From positions 4,037,001 to 4,101,000 of the forward strand of contig NZ_CP162487.1 of NCBI RefSeq assembly GCF_041240605.1: a stretch of DNA of 64,000 nt. Direction: 5' to 3'. Below are positions 42,771-51,209 of this stretch, piece after piece. Under the pieces are notes generated by a model. It was not told where the DNA came from. It saw only the letters and a program-made list of their open reading frames with translations, and ran no database searches. The position numbers were made by a program, and so were the translations under genes. The DNA is from Xanthomonas sp. DAR 80977 (GTDB taxonomy: Bacteria > Pseudomonadota > Gammaproteobacteria > Xanthomonadales > Xanthomonadaceae). Each line of letters opens with the position of its first letter. Position 1 is the first letter of the stretch.

Positions 42771-42898
42771 TGCTTCGCTTACCCAGTTACCCCACCCGAT
42801 GAACGGGGGTTCGATTTCGAGAATAGCACAGGGCCGGGAGGACGCTAGCCCGACCCCGGCCCTGCGGAATACGCTGCGTTTTGCAGTACATGCAAGCC

Positions 42899-43525
42899 TT
42901 ATGCCGGCTGGATCGACTCTTCCGGACGGCGCTCCAGCACCTGGTCGACCAGCCCGTAGGCCTGCGCGTCGACGGCGCTCTTGAAGTTGTCGCGCTCGGT
43001 GTCGCGGGCGATGGTTTCCAGCGACTGGCCGGTGTGCTTGGCCAGGATTTCGTTCAGCCGCGCGCGCAGGGTCAGGATTTCGCGCGCGTGAATGTCGATG
43101 TCGGTGGCCTGGCCCTGGAAGCCGCCCAGCGGCTGGTGGATCATCACCCGCGAATTCGGCAGCGCGTAACGCTTGCCGGCCGCGCCCGAGGCCAGCAGCA
43201 GCGCGCCCATCGAGGCGGCCTGGCCGATGCAGATGGTGCTCACGTCCGGCTTGATGTACTGCATGGTGTCGTAGATCGCCATGCCGGCGGTGACCACGCC
43301 GCCCGGCGAGTTGATGTAGATGTTGATGTCCTTTTCCGGGTTGTCCGCTTCCAGGAACAGCATCTGCGCCACGATCACGTTGGCCATGTGGTCGTCGATC
43401 GGTCCGACCAGGAAGATCAGCCGCTCCTTCAGCAGGCGCGAATAGATGTCGTAGGCACGCTCGCCGCGGCTGGTCTGCTCGACCACCATCGGAACCAGAT
43501 TCAACGCCTTGGTCACATTGTCCAC
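42899..43525 (-). CDS. clpP: ATP-dependent Clp protease proteolytic subunit
   Basis: The self-compartmentalised serine protease of ClpXP. The catalytic residues Ser105 (GQAASMGA) and His130 (SRVMIHQPLGG) are present. GTG at 43525 is chosen as the start: AGGAG lies 7 nt before it and the product is 208 residues, the usual length. Upstream ATGs would add an improbable Pro/Arg-rich leader. Confidence 0.95.
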   Translation of the reverse strand: MDNVTKALNLVPMVVEQTSRGERAYDIYSRLLKERLIFLVGPIDDHMANVIVAQMLFLEADNPEKDINIYINSPGGVVTAGMAIYDTMQYIKPDVSTICIGQAASMGALLLASGAAGKRYALPNSRVMIHQPLGGFQGQATDIDIHAREILTLRARLNEILAKHTGQSLETIARDTERDNFKSAVDAQAYGLVDQVLERRPEESIQPA

Positions 43526-43661
43526 GCGGGAACTCCTGCTTTGTGTAGTACCTGCACGGGGATGTGCAGGGCTTCGCATCTTGTCGCGCCCCCACGGCTG
43601 CGGGGGCCTGGATTGCGTCTCCAACCCGCATGCAATATGCGGGCCGCCGCGAAGCGACGCC

Positions 43662-44957
43662 TTACTGGCGGATCGCTTCCTGGAACGTCATCGCCTGCTC
43701 GGTGTGCTGGGCGCGCTCGGCGATCCAGTCGATCACCTGCTCTTCCATCACACGGCTCTGCAGTCCACCCATCAATTGGGGATCGTTGCGGTACATCTCA
43801 ATGACCTGTTCCGGCTCTTCGTAGGTCGAGGCGATCAGGCGCAGCGTCTCCGAGACCCGCTTGGGATCCAGGCGCAGCTCGTTGCGGCGGGCGACCTCGC
43901 CGACCAGCAGGCCGACCAGCACGCGCTTGCGCGCCGCGTCGACGAAGCCCTGGTGGGCGTCGTCCGGCACCTGGCCCGGGTCGCGGCCGGAGCGGCGCAG
44001 CTGCTCCACCTGCTGCGCCAGCATCGAGCGCGCCTCGTTCTCGACCAGGCGCGGCGGCATCTCCACCGACGCATAGGCGGCGATCAGCTGCTCGCCGACC
44101 TCCCGGCGCAGCCGGTTCATCAGCGCGCCCTTGAGCTCGCGCTCCAGGTTGATGCGGATGTCCTTGCGGAACTGCTCGGCATCGCCGCTCTTCACACCGA
44201 AGCTCTTGATGAACTCCTTGTCCACCTCCGGCAGCACCGGCGCGGCGACGTCGACCGCCTTCACGTGCACCTGGACCTGCTTGCCGGCGAACTGCGGCAC
44301 GCGCCAGTCGGCCGGGAAATCGACGGTCAGGGTCTTTTCCTCGTCCTTGGACAGGCCGACCAGGCCCTGCTCGATCGCCGGGAACATGACGCCGGAGCCG
44401 ATCACGCTGCTGCCCTTCTCCACGCCCTCGGCGGGCAGGCGCTCGTCGCCGGCCTGCGACCAGGTTTCCAGGGTCACCAGGTCGCCGTCCTGCGCGGCAC
44501 GCCCGGCGGGCTGCCAGGTGCGGCGCTGCAGGCGCAGGTTCTCGATCATCTGCTCGATGTCGGCGTCGGTGACCTCGGCGGTGTGGCGGATCACTTCCAG
44601 CTTGGCCACGTCGATGTCGCCGAACTCCGGCACCACCTCGAAGGTGGCCACGAACTGCAGCTCGTTGTCGCCGGCGCGGTCGATGCGCGGGTTGCCGGCC
44701 AGGCGCAGCTCGTGCTCGCGCACCGCCGAGTCGAAGGTCTCGCGCAGCAGGCCGTCCAGCGCCTCGGCGCGGATCTGCGGCCCGAAGCGCTGCTCGATCA
44801 CCTTCGGCGGGATCTTGCCGGGACGGAAGCCCTTGATCCGCGCGGTGCGCGCGACTTCGCGCAGGCGGCCGCCGATATGGGTCTCCAGGCGCTCCTCCGG
44901 CAGGGTGAAGGTCAGACGCCGTTCCAAGGTACCGGTGGTTTCGATCGAAGCTTGCAT
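43662..44957 (-). CDS. tig: trigger factor
   Basis: A ribosome-bound chaperone for nascent chains. The 431-residue protein has the ribosome-docking signature GFRPGKIP (43-50), a central FKBP-type PPIase domain (about 150-240) and a helical C-terminal domain. The ATG at 44957 has a strong ribosome binding site (CAGGAG). The order tig-clpP-clpX-lon is the classic one; tRNA-Leu lies upstream. Confidence 0.96.
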   Translation of the reverse strand: MQASIETTGTLERRLTFTLPEERLETHIGGRLREVARTARIKGFRPGKIPPKVIEQRFGPQIRAEALDGLLRETFDSAVREHELRLAGNPRIDRAGDNELQFVATFEVVPEFGDIDVAKLEVIRHTAEVTDADIEQMIENLRLQRRTWQPAGRAAQDGDLVTLETWSQAGDERLPAEGVEKGSSVIGSGVMFPAIEQGLVGLSKDEEKTLTVDFPADWRVPQFAGKQVQVHVKAVDVAAPVLPEVDKEFIKSFGVKSGDAEQFRKDIRINLERELKGALMNRLRREVGEQLIAAYASVEMPPRLVENEARSMLAQQVEQLRRSGRDPGQVPDDAHQGFVDAARKRVLVGLLVGEVARRNELRLDPKRVSETLRLIASTYEEPEQVIEMYRNDPQLMGGLQSRVMEEQVIDWIAERAQHTEQAMTFQEAIRQ

Positions 44958-45160
44958 GTGGACTCCTGCCACCGGGAGCCCGCGGCTCTCGGCACGATGT
45001 AGAAAAATACGGGTTGACGCGGGCACGGGACGGCCGCCGCAGCCGGATAGTTTCGCCTATTCCCGCGGTGCCTGCCAGCGCACCGGGTCGGCCGGCGCTG
45101 TCGCGGCAGGCGTGCGGACGGAGGCCATGGGCGCGGCGGGCCGCGCTGGCGGCGCCGGAA

Positions 45161-45245
45161 TGGTGCGAAAGAGGGGACTCGAACCCCTACGCCTTGCGGC
45201 ACTGGTACCTAAAACCAGGGCGTCTACCAATTCCGCCACTTTCGC
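45161..45245 (-). tRNA. tRNA-Leu(TAG)
   Basis: An 85-nt class II tRNA with acceptor GCGAAAG/CTTTCGC, anticodon TAG (minus strand, 45211-45209), a long variable arm and encoded CCA. It is upstream of tig on the same strand. Confidence 0.96.
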
Positions 45246-45512
45246 GCTGGGGCGCCGGACGCGCTCGCCTGCGCATTGTTGCAGGCCTGCCGGCAAAGAA
45301 AAAGGCGCCTGACGGAGCGGATGCCACCCGGCCCGCTCGGCCGCCGGGGGTGCAGGACGCGCGCCGATCGATCGGGATGCACTGCCGGAGGGCTTTGCAA
45401 TCAATGCGTTGGGGCGGCCCCGATGCAGACAGGGAGCGCCGACATGCCGGCGGGCGGTAGCGCACGCTGTTTCCGCAACCCACCGATGGCAAGGCGCGAG
45501 GCAAGCCCCTCC

Positions 45513-46118
45513 TCAACCCTTGGGCACCCGGCGCCGGCCCCGCACCGCCGCCGGCGCGAGCACGAACGCCAGCGACATCGGCCGGTCGCGCGACGGATCG
45601 CGCGGGCGGCTCAGCAGCTCGCAGAGCCGCTCCAGCAGCGCGTTGGCCTCGGCCAGTTCCGCCGCGTTGACCCAGCCCTTGTTGCGCGCCGCCCACAGTT
45701 GCCGGCCGGGGCCTTCGACCACGACACCGGGCTGCTTCAAGGCCGCCTGGAAGTCGCGCTCGGCGACCTGGGCCAGGCCCTTGGCATAGGCGGCCAGGGC
45801 CGACGCCGCCTCGTCGTCGGCCAGGTCGTAGGACAGGCGCAGCGGGACGCCGGCGCTGCCCGCGAGCCGGAACACCCGCTCCCCTGCCGCGCCCTCGCCT
45901 TCGCGCACGAGCCCGCTCTCGGCCAGCAGTTGCAGATGGTAGTAGAGCCCGTCCGCCGGCCGGCCCAACTGCTCCGACAGCTCCGCGACGGTCGCCCGCC
46001 CCCCCAGCGACGCCAGCGTATCGACCAGTTCCTGCCGTACCGGCGAGGCCAGGAGGCGGATATGCGCCGGATCGCCGATGGCGGCGGGGTCGAGCGGCTG
46101 CTTGGCTTTTTTCGTCAT
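45513..46118 (-). CDS. winged-helix (ArsR-like) transcriptional regulator
   Basis: A 201-residue regulator with an N-terminal HTH_20/ArsR-like domain: IRLLASPVRQELVDTLASLG, then ATVAELSEQLGRPADGLYYHL (about 43-63) as the recognition helix region. The C-terminal half is helical and has no recognised ligand motif. It is divergent from the S41 protease gene with 47 bp between starts, and an inverted repeat lies across the shared promoter region, so it probably represses itself and the protease. Confidence 0.8.
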   Translation of the reverse strand: MTKKAKQPLDPAAIGDPAHIRLLASPVRQELVDTLASLGGRATVAELSEQLGRPADGLYYHLQLLAESGLVREGEGAAGERVFRLAGSAGVPLRLSYDLADDEAASALAAYAKGLAQVAERDFQAALKQPGVVVEGPGRQLWAARNKGWVNAAELAEANALLERLCELLSRPRDPSRDRPMSLAFVLAPAAVRGRRRVPKG

Positions 46119-46119
46119 T

Positions 46120-46144
46120 TTGAAATTTTATGATATTTTTTCAA
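46120..46144. promoter_or_regulatory. operator-like inverted repeat over divergent promoters
   Basis: TTGAAA and its exact inverse TTTCAA flank a 13-bp AT-only-rich core. Inside lie TATGAT (plus, 46129-46134), a -10 for the protease gene, and TAAAAT (minus, 46130-46125), which ends 6 nt before the regulator ATG. The stretch is by far the most AT-rich in this region. Confidence 0.65.
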
Positions 46145-46165
46145 CACACTTCTCGGGAGGTCTTC

Positions 46166-47527
46166 ATGCGAAGGCCGCAACTGCTCCAGGCATTGCTGTT
46201 CTTGCTCGCCGCCGCGCCAGTCCTGGGCGTTCCGCCCGTCCAGGCGGCTGAACGCTACAGCACCCAGCAGCTCGATGCCGACATCGACGCACTGCAGGCG
46301 GGAATCGCCGCGACCCACCCGCATCCGTCGCATTCGGTCGATCCCGCGCAGCTCAAGCACGCCGTCGACGCATTGCGCCAGCGGGTGTCGACCGGACTGG
46401 ATCGCGATGCCGCCTGGCGGGAATTCTCCACGCTCAATCCGCTGCTGGCGGATGGCCACTTCTTCGTCGCTTACGCCGACTGGCGTGCGCAGACGGAACA
46501 GCATCTGCGCGACGGGGGCACCCTGTTTCCCTTCGAGGTCACGGTCGATGCGCAGGCGCGGGTACGGATCCTCTCCGAATTGGGCGGCGCCTCGACCGCT
46601 CTCGCCGGCAGCCGGATCCAGGCCATCGATGGCGTTCCCACGGACCAGGTCGCGCGCGCATTGCTCGCGCACGTGCACGGGGACAGCGCGCGTTTCCGCG
46701 CCGACCTGCTGTCGCGGCGCTGGTGGTTCTTCTACTGGAAGGTGTACGGCGCGCCCCCGGCCTTCCGGCTGACGCTCGCCGGCCCGCCGCAGGCGCGGCT
46801 GCGCCAACCCGCAAGCCACGCGCGCCCTTCGATCCTGATCGGCGAGGACGATTTCGACCGGCAGTTCGCCCTCGAACTGCGCCCGGACGCCGCCGCGGTC
46901 ATGACCATCCGGACCTTTTCGTGGCCCGAGCCGGACGCGTTCCTGGAATTCGCCCGCCGCGCGTTCCAACAGATGCGGGCGAGCGGCACGCGCACGCTGA
47001 TCATCGATGTGCGCCAGAACGGCGGCGGCGACGACGCGCTGTGGCTGCAAGGGCTGCTGCCCTACATCGCCGACCGCCCCTACCGATGGGCGTCGCGCTA
47101 CACCAAGAAAGTGCTCCGCGACGACCCGTCCAAGCACGAACGGCCGGGCGAGGTGCTGAGCGGAACCGTGGACACCTGGAGCGCCCCGCAGCCGGACGAT
47201 CCGCTGCACTTCGACGGCAAGGTCTATGTGCTGATCGGCCGCGGCACCTATTCCTCGGCGGTGCTGTTCGCCGACACGATGCAGGACTTCGGCTTCGCAA
47301 CGCTGCTCGGAGAAGGCGCCAGCGTCAGGAGCACGCAGACCGGCGGCGTGCAGAAGATCGTGCTGCCGCACAGCGGACTGGTGCTGTGGGTGCCGCGGCT
47401 GCTGCTGGTGCGGCCGTCGGGAGCGGCAACGCCGATGTGGCTGACGCCGGACATCGCCATCGACGACGATCCGCTGCGGCCCGACGCGATGGTGGAGGCG
47501 GCACTGGCGATCGCGGCGCGGCGCTGA
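46166..47527 (+). CDS. S41-family (C-terminal processing type) peptidase, exported
   Basis: A 453-residue protein with a signal peptide (about 1-26, ending VQAA), an N-terminal helical region (AERYSTQQLDADIDALQAGI) and a tail-specific protease core. The segment LIIDVRQNGGGDDALWL is the S41 hallmark; GRGTYSSAVLFADTM carries the probable nucleophile Ser364. The ribosome binding site GGGAGG fixes the ATG at 46166. Its substrate is unknown. The gene is paired with a divergent regulator between two tRNA loci. Confidence 0.82.
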   Translation: MRRPQLLQALLFLLAAAPVLGVPPVQAAERYSTQQLDADIDALQAGIAATHPHPSHSVDPAQLKHAVDALRQRVSTGLDRDAAWREFSTLNPLLADGHFFVAYADWRAQTEQHLRDGGTLFPFEVTVDAQARVRILSELGGASTALAGSRIQAIDGVPTDQVARALLAHVHGDSARFRADLLSRRWWFFYWKVYGAPPAFRLTLAGPPQARLRQPASHARPSILIGEDDFDRQFALELRPDAAAVMTIRTFSWPEPDAFLEFARRAFQQMRASGTRTLIIDVRQNGGGDDALWLQGLLPYIADRPYRWASRYTKKVLRDDPSKHERPGEVLSGTVDTWSAPQPDDPLHFDGKVYVLIGRGTYSSAVLFADTMQDFGFATLLGEGASVRSTQTGGVQKIVLPHSGLVLWVPRLLLVRPSGAATPMWLTPDIAIDDDPLRPDAMVEAALAIAARR

Positions 47528-47585
47528 CCGACGCGCCCGGCTGCGTACGCCGTGGCCGGCACGCGTTCGCGCATGCGCGGCGCAT

Positions 47586-47620
47586 AAAAAAACAGCCACT
47601 TGGCTTGCGCTAAGTGGCTG
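47586..47620 (-). terminator. terminator of the Pro-Arg-His-Lys tRNA operon
   Basis: Stem CAGCCACTT with AAGTGGCTG and a 10-nt loop, followed on the minus strand by TTTTTTT. It begins 8 bp after tRNA-Lys. It may also help end the convergent S41 gene. Confidence 0.85.
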
Positions 47621-47627
47621 CTTGATT

Positions 47628-47703
47628 TGGTGGGCCGTCAAGGATTCGAACCTTGGACCTATTGATTAAGAGTCAACTGCTCTACCAACTGAGCTAACGG
47701 CCC
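47628..47703 (-). tRNA. tRNA-Lys(CTT)
   Basis: A 76-nt tRNA with acceptor GGGCCGT/ACGGCCC, anticodon CTT, T arm AAGGTTCGAATCCTT and encoded CCA. It is last in a four-tRNA operon. Confidence 0.97.
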
Positions 47704-47779
47704 TGAAACTGAGTCGCGCATTTTAGGCGCTTTTTTGCTTCGTTGCAACACCCCGCGAAGCAGCGGGTCACGCGATCAA

Positions 47780-47857
47780 TGGGGTGGCTGAGGGGACTCG
47801 AACCCCCGACATCTGGAATCACAATCCAGTACTCTAACCAGCTGAGCTACAGCCACC
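47780..47857 (-). tRNA. tRNA-His(GTG)
   Basis: A 78-nt tRNA including the extra 5' G(-1) that marks tRNA-His; anticodon GTG within TGGATTGTGATTCCA, discriminator C and encoded CCA. Confidence 0.96.
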
Positions 47858-47892
47858 ATTGAACTCTTGCAACACCCTGTCCGGCGCCGGTG

Positions 47893-47969
47893 TGGCGCGC
47901 CCGACAGGAATCGAACCTGTAACCGCCGGCTTAGAAGGCCGGTGCTCTATCCGGTTGAGCTACGGGCGC
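47893..47969 (-). tRNA. tRNA-Arg(TCT)
   Basis: A 77-nt tRNA with acceptor GCGCCCG/CGGGCGC, anticodon TCT in the loop CTTCTAA, T arm CAGGTTCGATTCCTG and encoded CCA. Confidence 0.96.
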
Positions 47970-48013
47970 CCGGGCCGGATTGTCGCATTCCTCACCGCCG
48001 TTGGACATCGGAT

Positions 48014-48090
48014 TGGTCGGGGTAGAGGGATTCGAACCCCCGACATCCTGCTCCCAAAGCAGGCGCGCTACCAGACTGCGCTATACCCCG
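48014..48090 (-). tRNA. tRNA-Pro(TGG)
   Basis: A 77-nt tRNA with acceptor CGGGGTA/TACCCCG, anticodon TGG in the loop TTTGGGA and encoded CCA. It is first in the Pro-Arg-His-Lys operon. Confidence 0.97.
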
Positions 48091-48129
48091 GCGGAACATC
48101 CCTCGCGGCCGAGGCCGGAAAGGTCGGCT

Positions 48130-48158
48130 ATTGTGGGAAGCTCGCGGCCCGGTGTCAA
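48130..48158 (-). promoter_or_regulatory. promoter of the tRNA operon
   Basis: On the minus strand TTGACA (48153-48158) and CACAAT (48130-48135) are 17 bp apart, 39 bp before tRNA-Pro. A GC stretch like a stringent discriminator follows the -10. Confidence 0.75.
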
Positions 48159-48244
48159 CGGCACATCGCATTCGCGCCGCCTGCGCTATCCTCGCCACTT
48201 GCGGCCGATACGGGCCAACCGTCTTTTTTACAGGGAGAAACAGC

Positions 48245-49021
48245 ATGATCCGCAGCGGCAACCCCGCCTTGAAGGAATCCACGTTCCTCGACCTCGGCAG
48301 CGGCGCAGTGGTGTCGCGCGACAGCGAGGCGATGACCCTGAACGGCACCATCCACAAGACCGGCGCGCTGCTGTTGCTGACCGTGCTGACCGCGGTGTTC
48401 GCCTGGAGCCAGTCGATCTCGGTCGATGGCGCCGGCAACGAAGTGATCGCGCCGGGCATCATCGGCTACGTGCTGGGCGGCGCGATCGGCGGCTTCATCC
48501 TGGCGCTGATCACCACCTTCAAGAAGACCTGGGCGCCGATCACCGCGCCGCTGTACGCGCTGGTGGAAGGCTTCTTCCTGGGCTCGATCTCGGCGCTGTA
48601 CGAGCACCGCTTCAACGGCATCGTGCTGCAGGCGGTGCTGCTGACCTTCGGCACCCTGTTCGCGCTGCTGTTCGCCTACCGCAGCGGGCTGATCAAGGCC
48701 ACCGAGAACTTCAAGCTGGGCGTGGTGGCGGCCACCGGCGGCATCGCGCTGGTGTACCTGGCGACCATCGTGCTCGGCCTGTTCAACATCCAGATCCCCT
48801 ACATCCACGCTTCCGGCACGGTCGGCATCCTGTTCAGCCTGTTCGTGGTGGTGGTGGCGGCGCTGAACCTGGTGCTGGACTTCGACTTCATCGAGAGCGG
48901 CGTGGAACAGGGCGCGCCCAAGTACATGGAGTGGTACGGCGCGTTCGGGCTGATGGTCACCCTGGTGTGGCTGTACATCGAGTTCCTGCGGCTGTTGTCG
49001 AAGTTGCAGTCGCGCAATTAA
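48245..49021 (+). CDS. Bax inhibitor-1/YccA family membrane protein
   Basis: A 258-residue integral membrane protein with seven hydrophobic segments and a soluble N-terminal 40 residues, the BI-1/YccA/YetJ architecture. YccA-type proteins interact with FtsH, and YetJ leaks calcium; which applies here is unknown. GGGAGAA precedes the ATG. The gene ends at a repeat copy and then a strong terminator. Confidence 0.88.
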   Translation: MIRSGNPALKESTFLDLGSGAVVSRDSEAMTLNGTIHKTGALLLLTVLTAVFAWSQSISVDGAGNEVIAPGIIGYVLGGAIGGFILALITTFKKTWAPITAPLYALVEGFFLGSISALYEHRFNGIVLQAVLLTFGTLFALLFAYRSGLIKATENFKLGVVAATGGIALVYLATIVLGLFNIQIPYIHASGTVGILFSLFVVVVAALNLVLDFDFIESGVEQGAPKYMEWYGAFGLMVTLVWLYIEFLRLLSKLQSRN

Positions 49022-49053
49022 GCCGGGAGTCGGGAATCGGGATTGGGGAATCG
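49022..49053 (+). repeat. GGGATTC/GGGATTG repeat, copy C
   Basis: A GGGAGTCGGGAATCGGGATT-type variant, directly after the stop codon of the Bax-inhibitor gene and before the terminator. Confidence 0.75.
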
Positions 49054-49117
49054 CAAGAGCGGCTCCCTGTGATCGATGCGCGAGAAGTAGCGTCAGACAA
49101 ACTTACGAGCAAAAGAT

Positions 49118-49146
49118 AAGGGCGCCCGGAGGCGCCCTTTCTTTTT
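49118..49146. terminator. bidirectional terminator between the BI-1 and IDH genes
   Basis: A perfect 9-bp stem, AAGGGCGCC with GGCGCCCTT and loop CGGA. The plus strand continues TTTCTTTTT; the minus strand continues ATCTTTTGC. It separates two convergent genes. Confidence 0.9.
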
Positions 49147-49165
49147 GTGCGGTCTTCCGGCGCGC

Positions 49166-50173
49166 TCAGAGGCGGCTGGCGATGGCCTTGGCGAAGCCCA
49201 TGGTGTTGCCGCTGCCGCCCAGGTCCGGGGTCAGCCCGTCCTTGGCTTCCAGCGTGGCGACGATGGCGTTGCGCAGGCGCTCGGCGTTCTGCGGCTGGCC
49301 GACGTGGTCCAGCAGCTGCGCCGCGCCCAGCAGCAGCGCGCACGGGTTGGCCTTGCCCTGCCCGGCGATGTCCGGGGCCGAGCCGTGCACGGCCTCGAAG
49401 ATCGCCGCGTCCACGCCGATGTTGGCGCCCGGCGCCAGGCCCAGGCCGCCGACCAGGCCGGCGCACAGGTCCGACAGGATGTCGCCGAACAGGTTGGTGG
49501 TGACGATGATGTCGAACTGCTCCGGACGCATCACCAGCTGCATGCAGGCGTTGTCGACGATCATTTCCTGGAACTCGATCTCCGGGTAGTTCGCCGCCAC
49601 TTCGCGCGCCACCTTCAGGAACAGGCCCGAGGTGGACTTGATGATGTTGGCCTTGTGCACCGCGGTGACCTTCTTGCGGCCGGTCGCGCGCGCCAGGTCG
49701 AAGGCGTAGCGGACGATGCGCTCGGAGCCCTTGCGGGTCACCTTGGCCATCGACACCGCGGTCTCGCCGTCGGCCGACACTTCCTGGCCTTCGCTCAGGT
49801 AGGCGCCTTCGGTGTTCTCGCGCACGGTGATCAGGTCCACGCCGGCGCCGAAGCGCGACTTGGTGTTCGGGAACGACTTGGCCGGGCGCACGTTGGCGTA
49901 CAGGTCGAACTGGCGGCGCATGGCCACGTTGATCGAGCTGAAGCCCTCGCCCACCGGGGTGGTCAGCGGGCTCTTCAGCGCGATCTTGTTCTTGCGGATC
50001 GAGTCCAGGGTGGCGGCGGGCAACAGATCGCCGTGCTTCTCCAGCGCGACCAGGCCGGCGTCGGCGTATTCGTAGGTGAGGCCGGCGTTCAGCGCGTCGA
50101 GCACGAACAGCGTGGCGTCCATGATCTCGGGGCCGATGCCATCGCCCCGAATGACCGTGATTGTCTGCGTCAT
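49166..50173 (-). CDS. NAD-dependent isocitrate dehydrogenase
   Basis: A 335-residue isopropylmalate/isocitrate dehydrogenase-family enzyme. GDGIGPEIM near the start, the substrate-binding NIIKSTSGLF, NLFGDILSDL and GSAPDIAGQGKANP identify the family; its length suits the NAD-dependent isocitrate dehydrogenase of Xanthomonas rather than the 416-residue NADP enzyme. It would supply 2-oxoglutarate in the TCA cycle. A homoisocitrate role is possible but no lysine genes are adjacent. Confidence 0.85.
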   Translation of the reverse strand: MTQTITVIRGDGIGPEIMDATLFVLDALNAGLTYEYADAGLVALEKHGDLLPAATLDSIRKNKIALKSPLTTPVGEGFSSINVAMRRQFDLYANVRPAKSFPNTKSRFGAGVDLITVRENTEGAYLSEGQEVSADGETAVSMAKVTRKGSERIVRYAFDLARATGRKKVTAVHKANIIKSTSGLFLKVAREVAANYPEIEFQEMIVDNACMQLVMRPEQFDIIVTTNLFGDILSDLCAGLVGGLGLAPGANIGVDAAIFEAVHGSAPDIAGQGKANPCALLLGAAQLLDHVGQPQNAERLRNAIVATLEAKDGLTPDLGGSGNTMGFAKAIASRL

Positions 50174-50346
50174 AGGATTGCGGTTTCCGTACAGAGGGGG
50201 AGCGCCGACCGGAAGCCCGGGCTGCAGGCGCAAGGAGGTTTCACCAGTAATTATGCCCGAAGCCGGTGAAGGCCCCCAAACCGCAGCGGGCGCAAAACGC
50301 AGCGCGCCGCCCGCAGGCGGCGCGTGCAAGGCGGCTCCGGCGCCAC

Positions 50347-50760
50347 TCAGCCGTGCGCGTGCTCCGGCGGCGCGGCGGCCGCGCCTTCCTCGAGCTTGTC
50401 GAGGAAATCCACCGCCCGGCGCAGGTGCGGGATCACGATCGAGCCGCCGACCACCAAGCCGACCGAGAAGGTCTCGAAGAATTCGTCGCGCTCCACCCCG
50501 GCTTCCTTGCACTGGGCCACGTGGTAGCTGATGCAGTCGTCGCAGCGCAGCACCAGCGAGGCGACCAGGCCGAGCAGCTCCTTGGTCTTCACGTCCAGCG
50601 CGCCGGCCTGGTAGGTCTGGGTGTCGAGCGCGAAGAAGCGCCGCACCACCTGGTTCGGCTCGGCCAGGATGCGCTGGTTCATGCGCTGGCGGAACTCGGT
50701 GAACTCGCGCACCCGGTCCTGGCCGTCGCCCCCCTCGCCGCCCGTCCCCGCAGCGCTCAT
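50347..50760 (-). CDS. AhpD-like carboxymuconolactone decarboxylase-family protein
   Basis: A 137-residue helical protein with the redox motif Cys-Asp-Asp-Cys plus His (RCDDCISYHVAQC), as in AhpD-like peroxidase partners. Its ATG overlaps the glutaredoxin stop (ATGA), so the two thiol proteins are translationally coupled. A disulfide-reductase role is inferred from the motif and its partner. Confidence 0.88.
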   Translation of the reverse strand: MSAAGTGGEGGDGQDRVREFTEFRQRMNQRILAEPNQVVRRFFALDTQTYQAGALDVKTKELLGLVASLVLRCDDCISYHVAQCKEAGVERDEFFETFSVGLVVGGSIVIPHLRRAVDFLDKLEEGAAAAPPEHAHG

Positions 50761-51068
50761 GCCTGGCCCTCCGGGGCCTGGCCGTCGAGCAGCGGTTCCA
50801 GCTTGCCGGCGCGGTGCAGCGCCATCATGTCGTCGTAGCCGCCGACATGGGTGGCGCCGACGAAGATCTGCGGCACGCTGGTGCGGCGCGCCAGCGCCAC
50901 CATCTTCTCGCGCTCGGCCGGGTCCAGGTCGATGCGCACCTCGGTCCAGCTGCGGCCCTTGCTCTTCAGGAAGTTCTTGGCCGCCACGCAGTACGGGCAG
51001 ATCGCGGTGGAGTACAGGGTGATCGGCGGGCCGCCGGCCTGGCCGTCATCGGCATGTTGGATGTCCAC
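50757..51068 (-). CDS. grxC: glutaredoxin (GrxC-like)
   Basis: A dithiol glutaredoxin with active site CPYC in TLYSTAICPYCVAAKNFL, plus SVPQIFVGATHVGGYDDM for glutathione binding. A GTG at 51068 is preferred: GGAG lies 7 nt upstream, and it gives 103 residues with an N-terminal extension of about 15. A TTG at 51098 is the only alternative in frame upstream. Confidence 0.9.
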   Translation of the reverse strand: MDIQHADDGQAGGPPITLYSTAICPYCVAAKNFLKSKGRSWTEVRIDLDPAEREKMVALARRTSVPQIFVGATHVGGYDDMMALHRAGKLEPLLDGQAPEGQA

Positions 51069-51209
51069 GGGAAACTCCGGGCGAGAAAAGGGGTCCAAGC
51101 CACTATGGTAGCGGCCAGGTGGATTTTCGAGTCCGCTGCCGCAACACTGCGGATCACCCTGGATTCACCCGCCGCCGCCGCGGCGCCCCGCCTGCCCCTG
51201 GAGCCACCC

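Noticed and set aside
43526..43661. Heat-shock promoter upstream of clpP
   Set aside because: Several GC hairpins are present, but no pair matching CTTGAAA and CCCCAT with a proper spacer was found.
45246..45512. Small gene in the gap between the regulator and tRNA-Leu
   Set aside because: Open frames here read across the tRNA or into the regulator on the other strand, without a ribosome binding site or motif.
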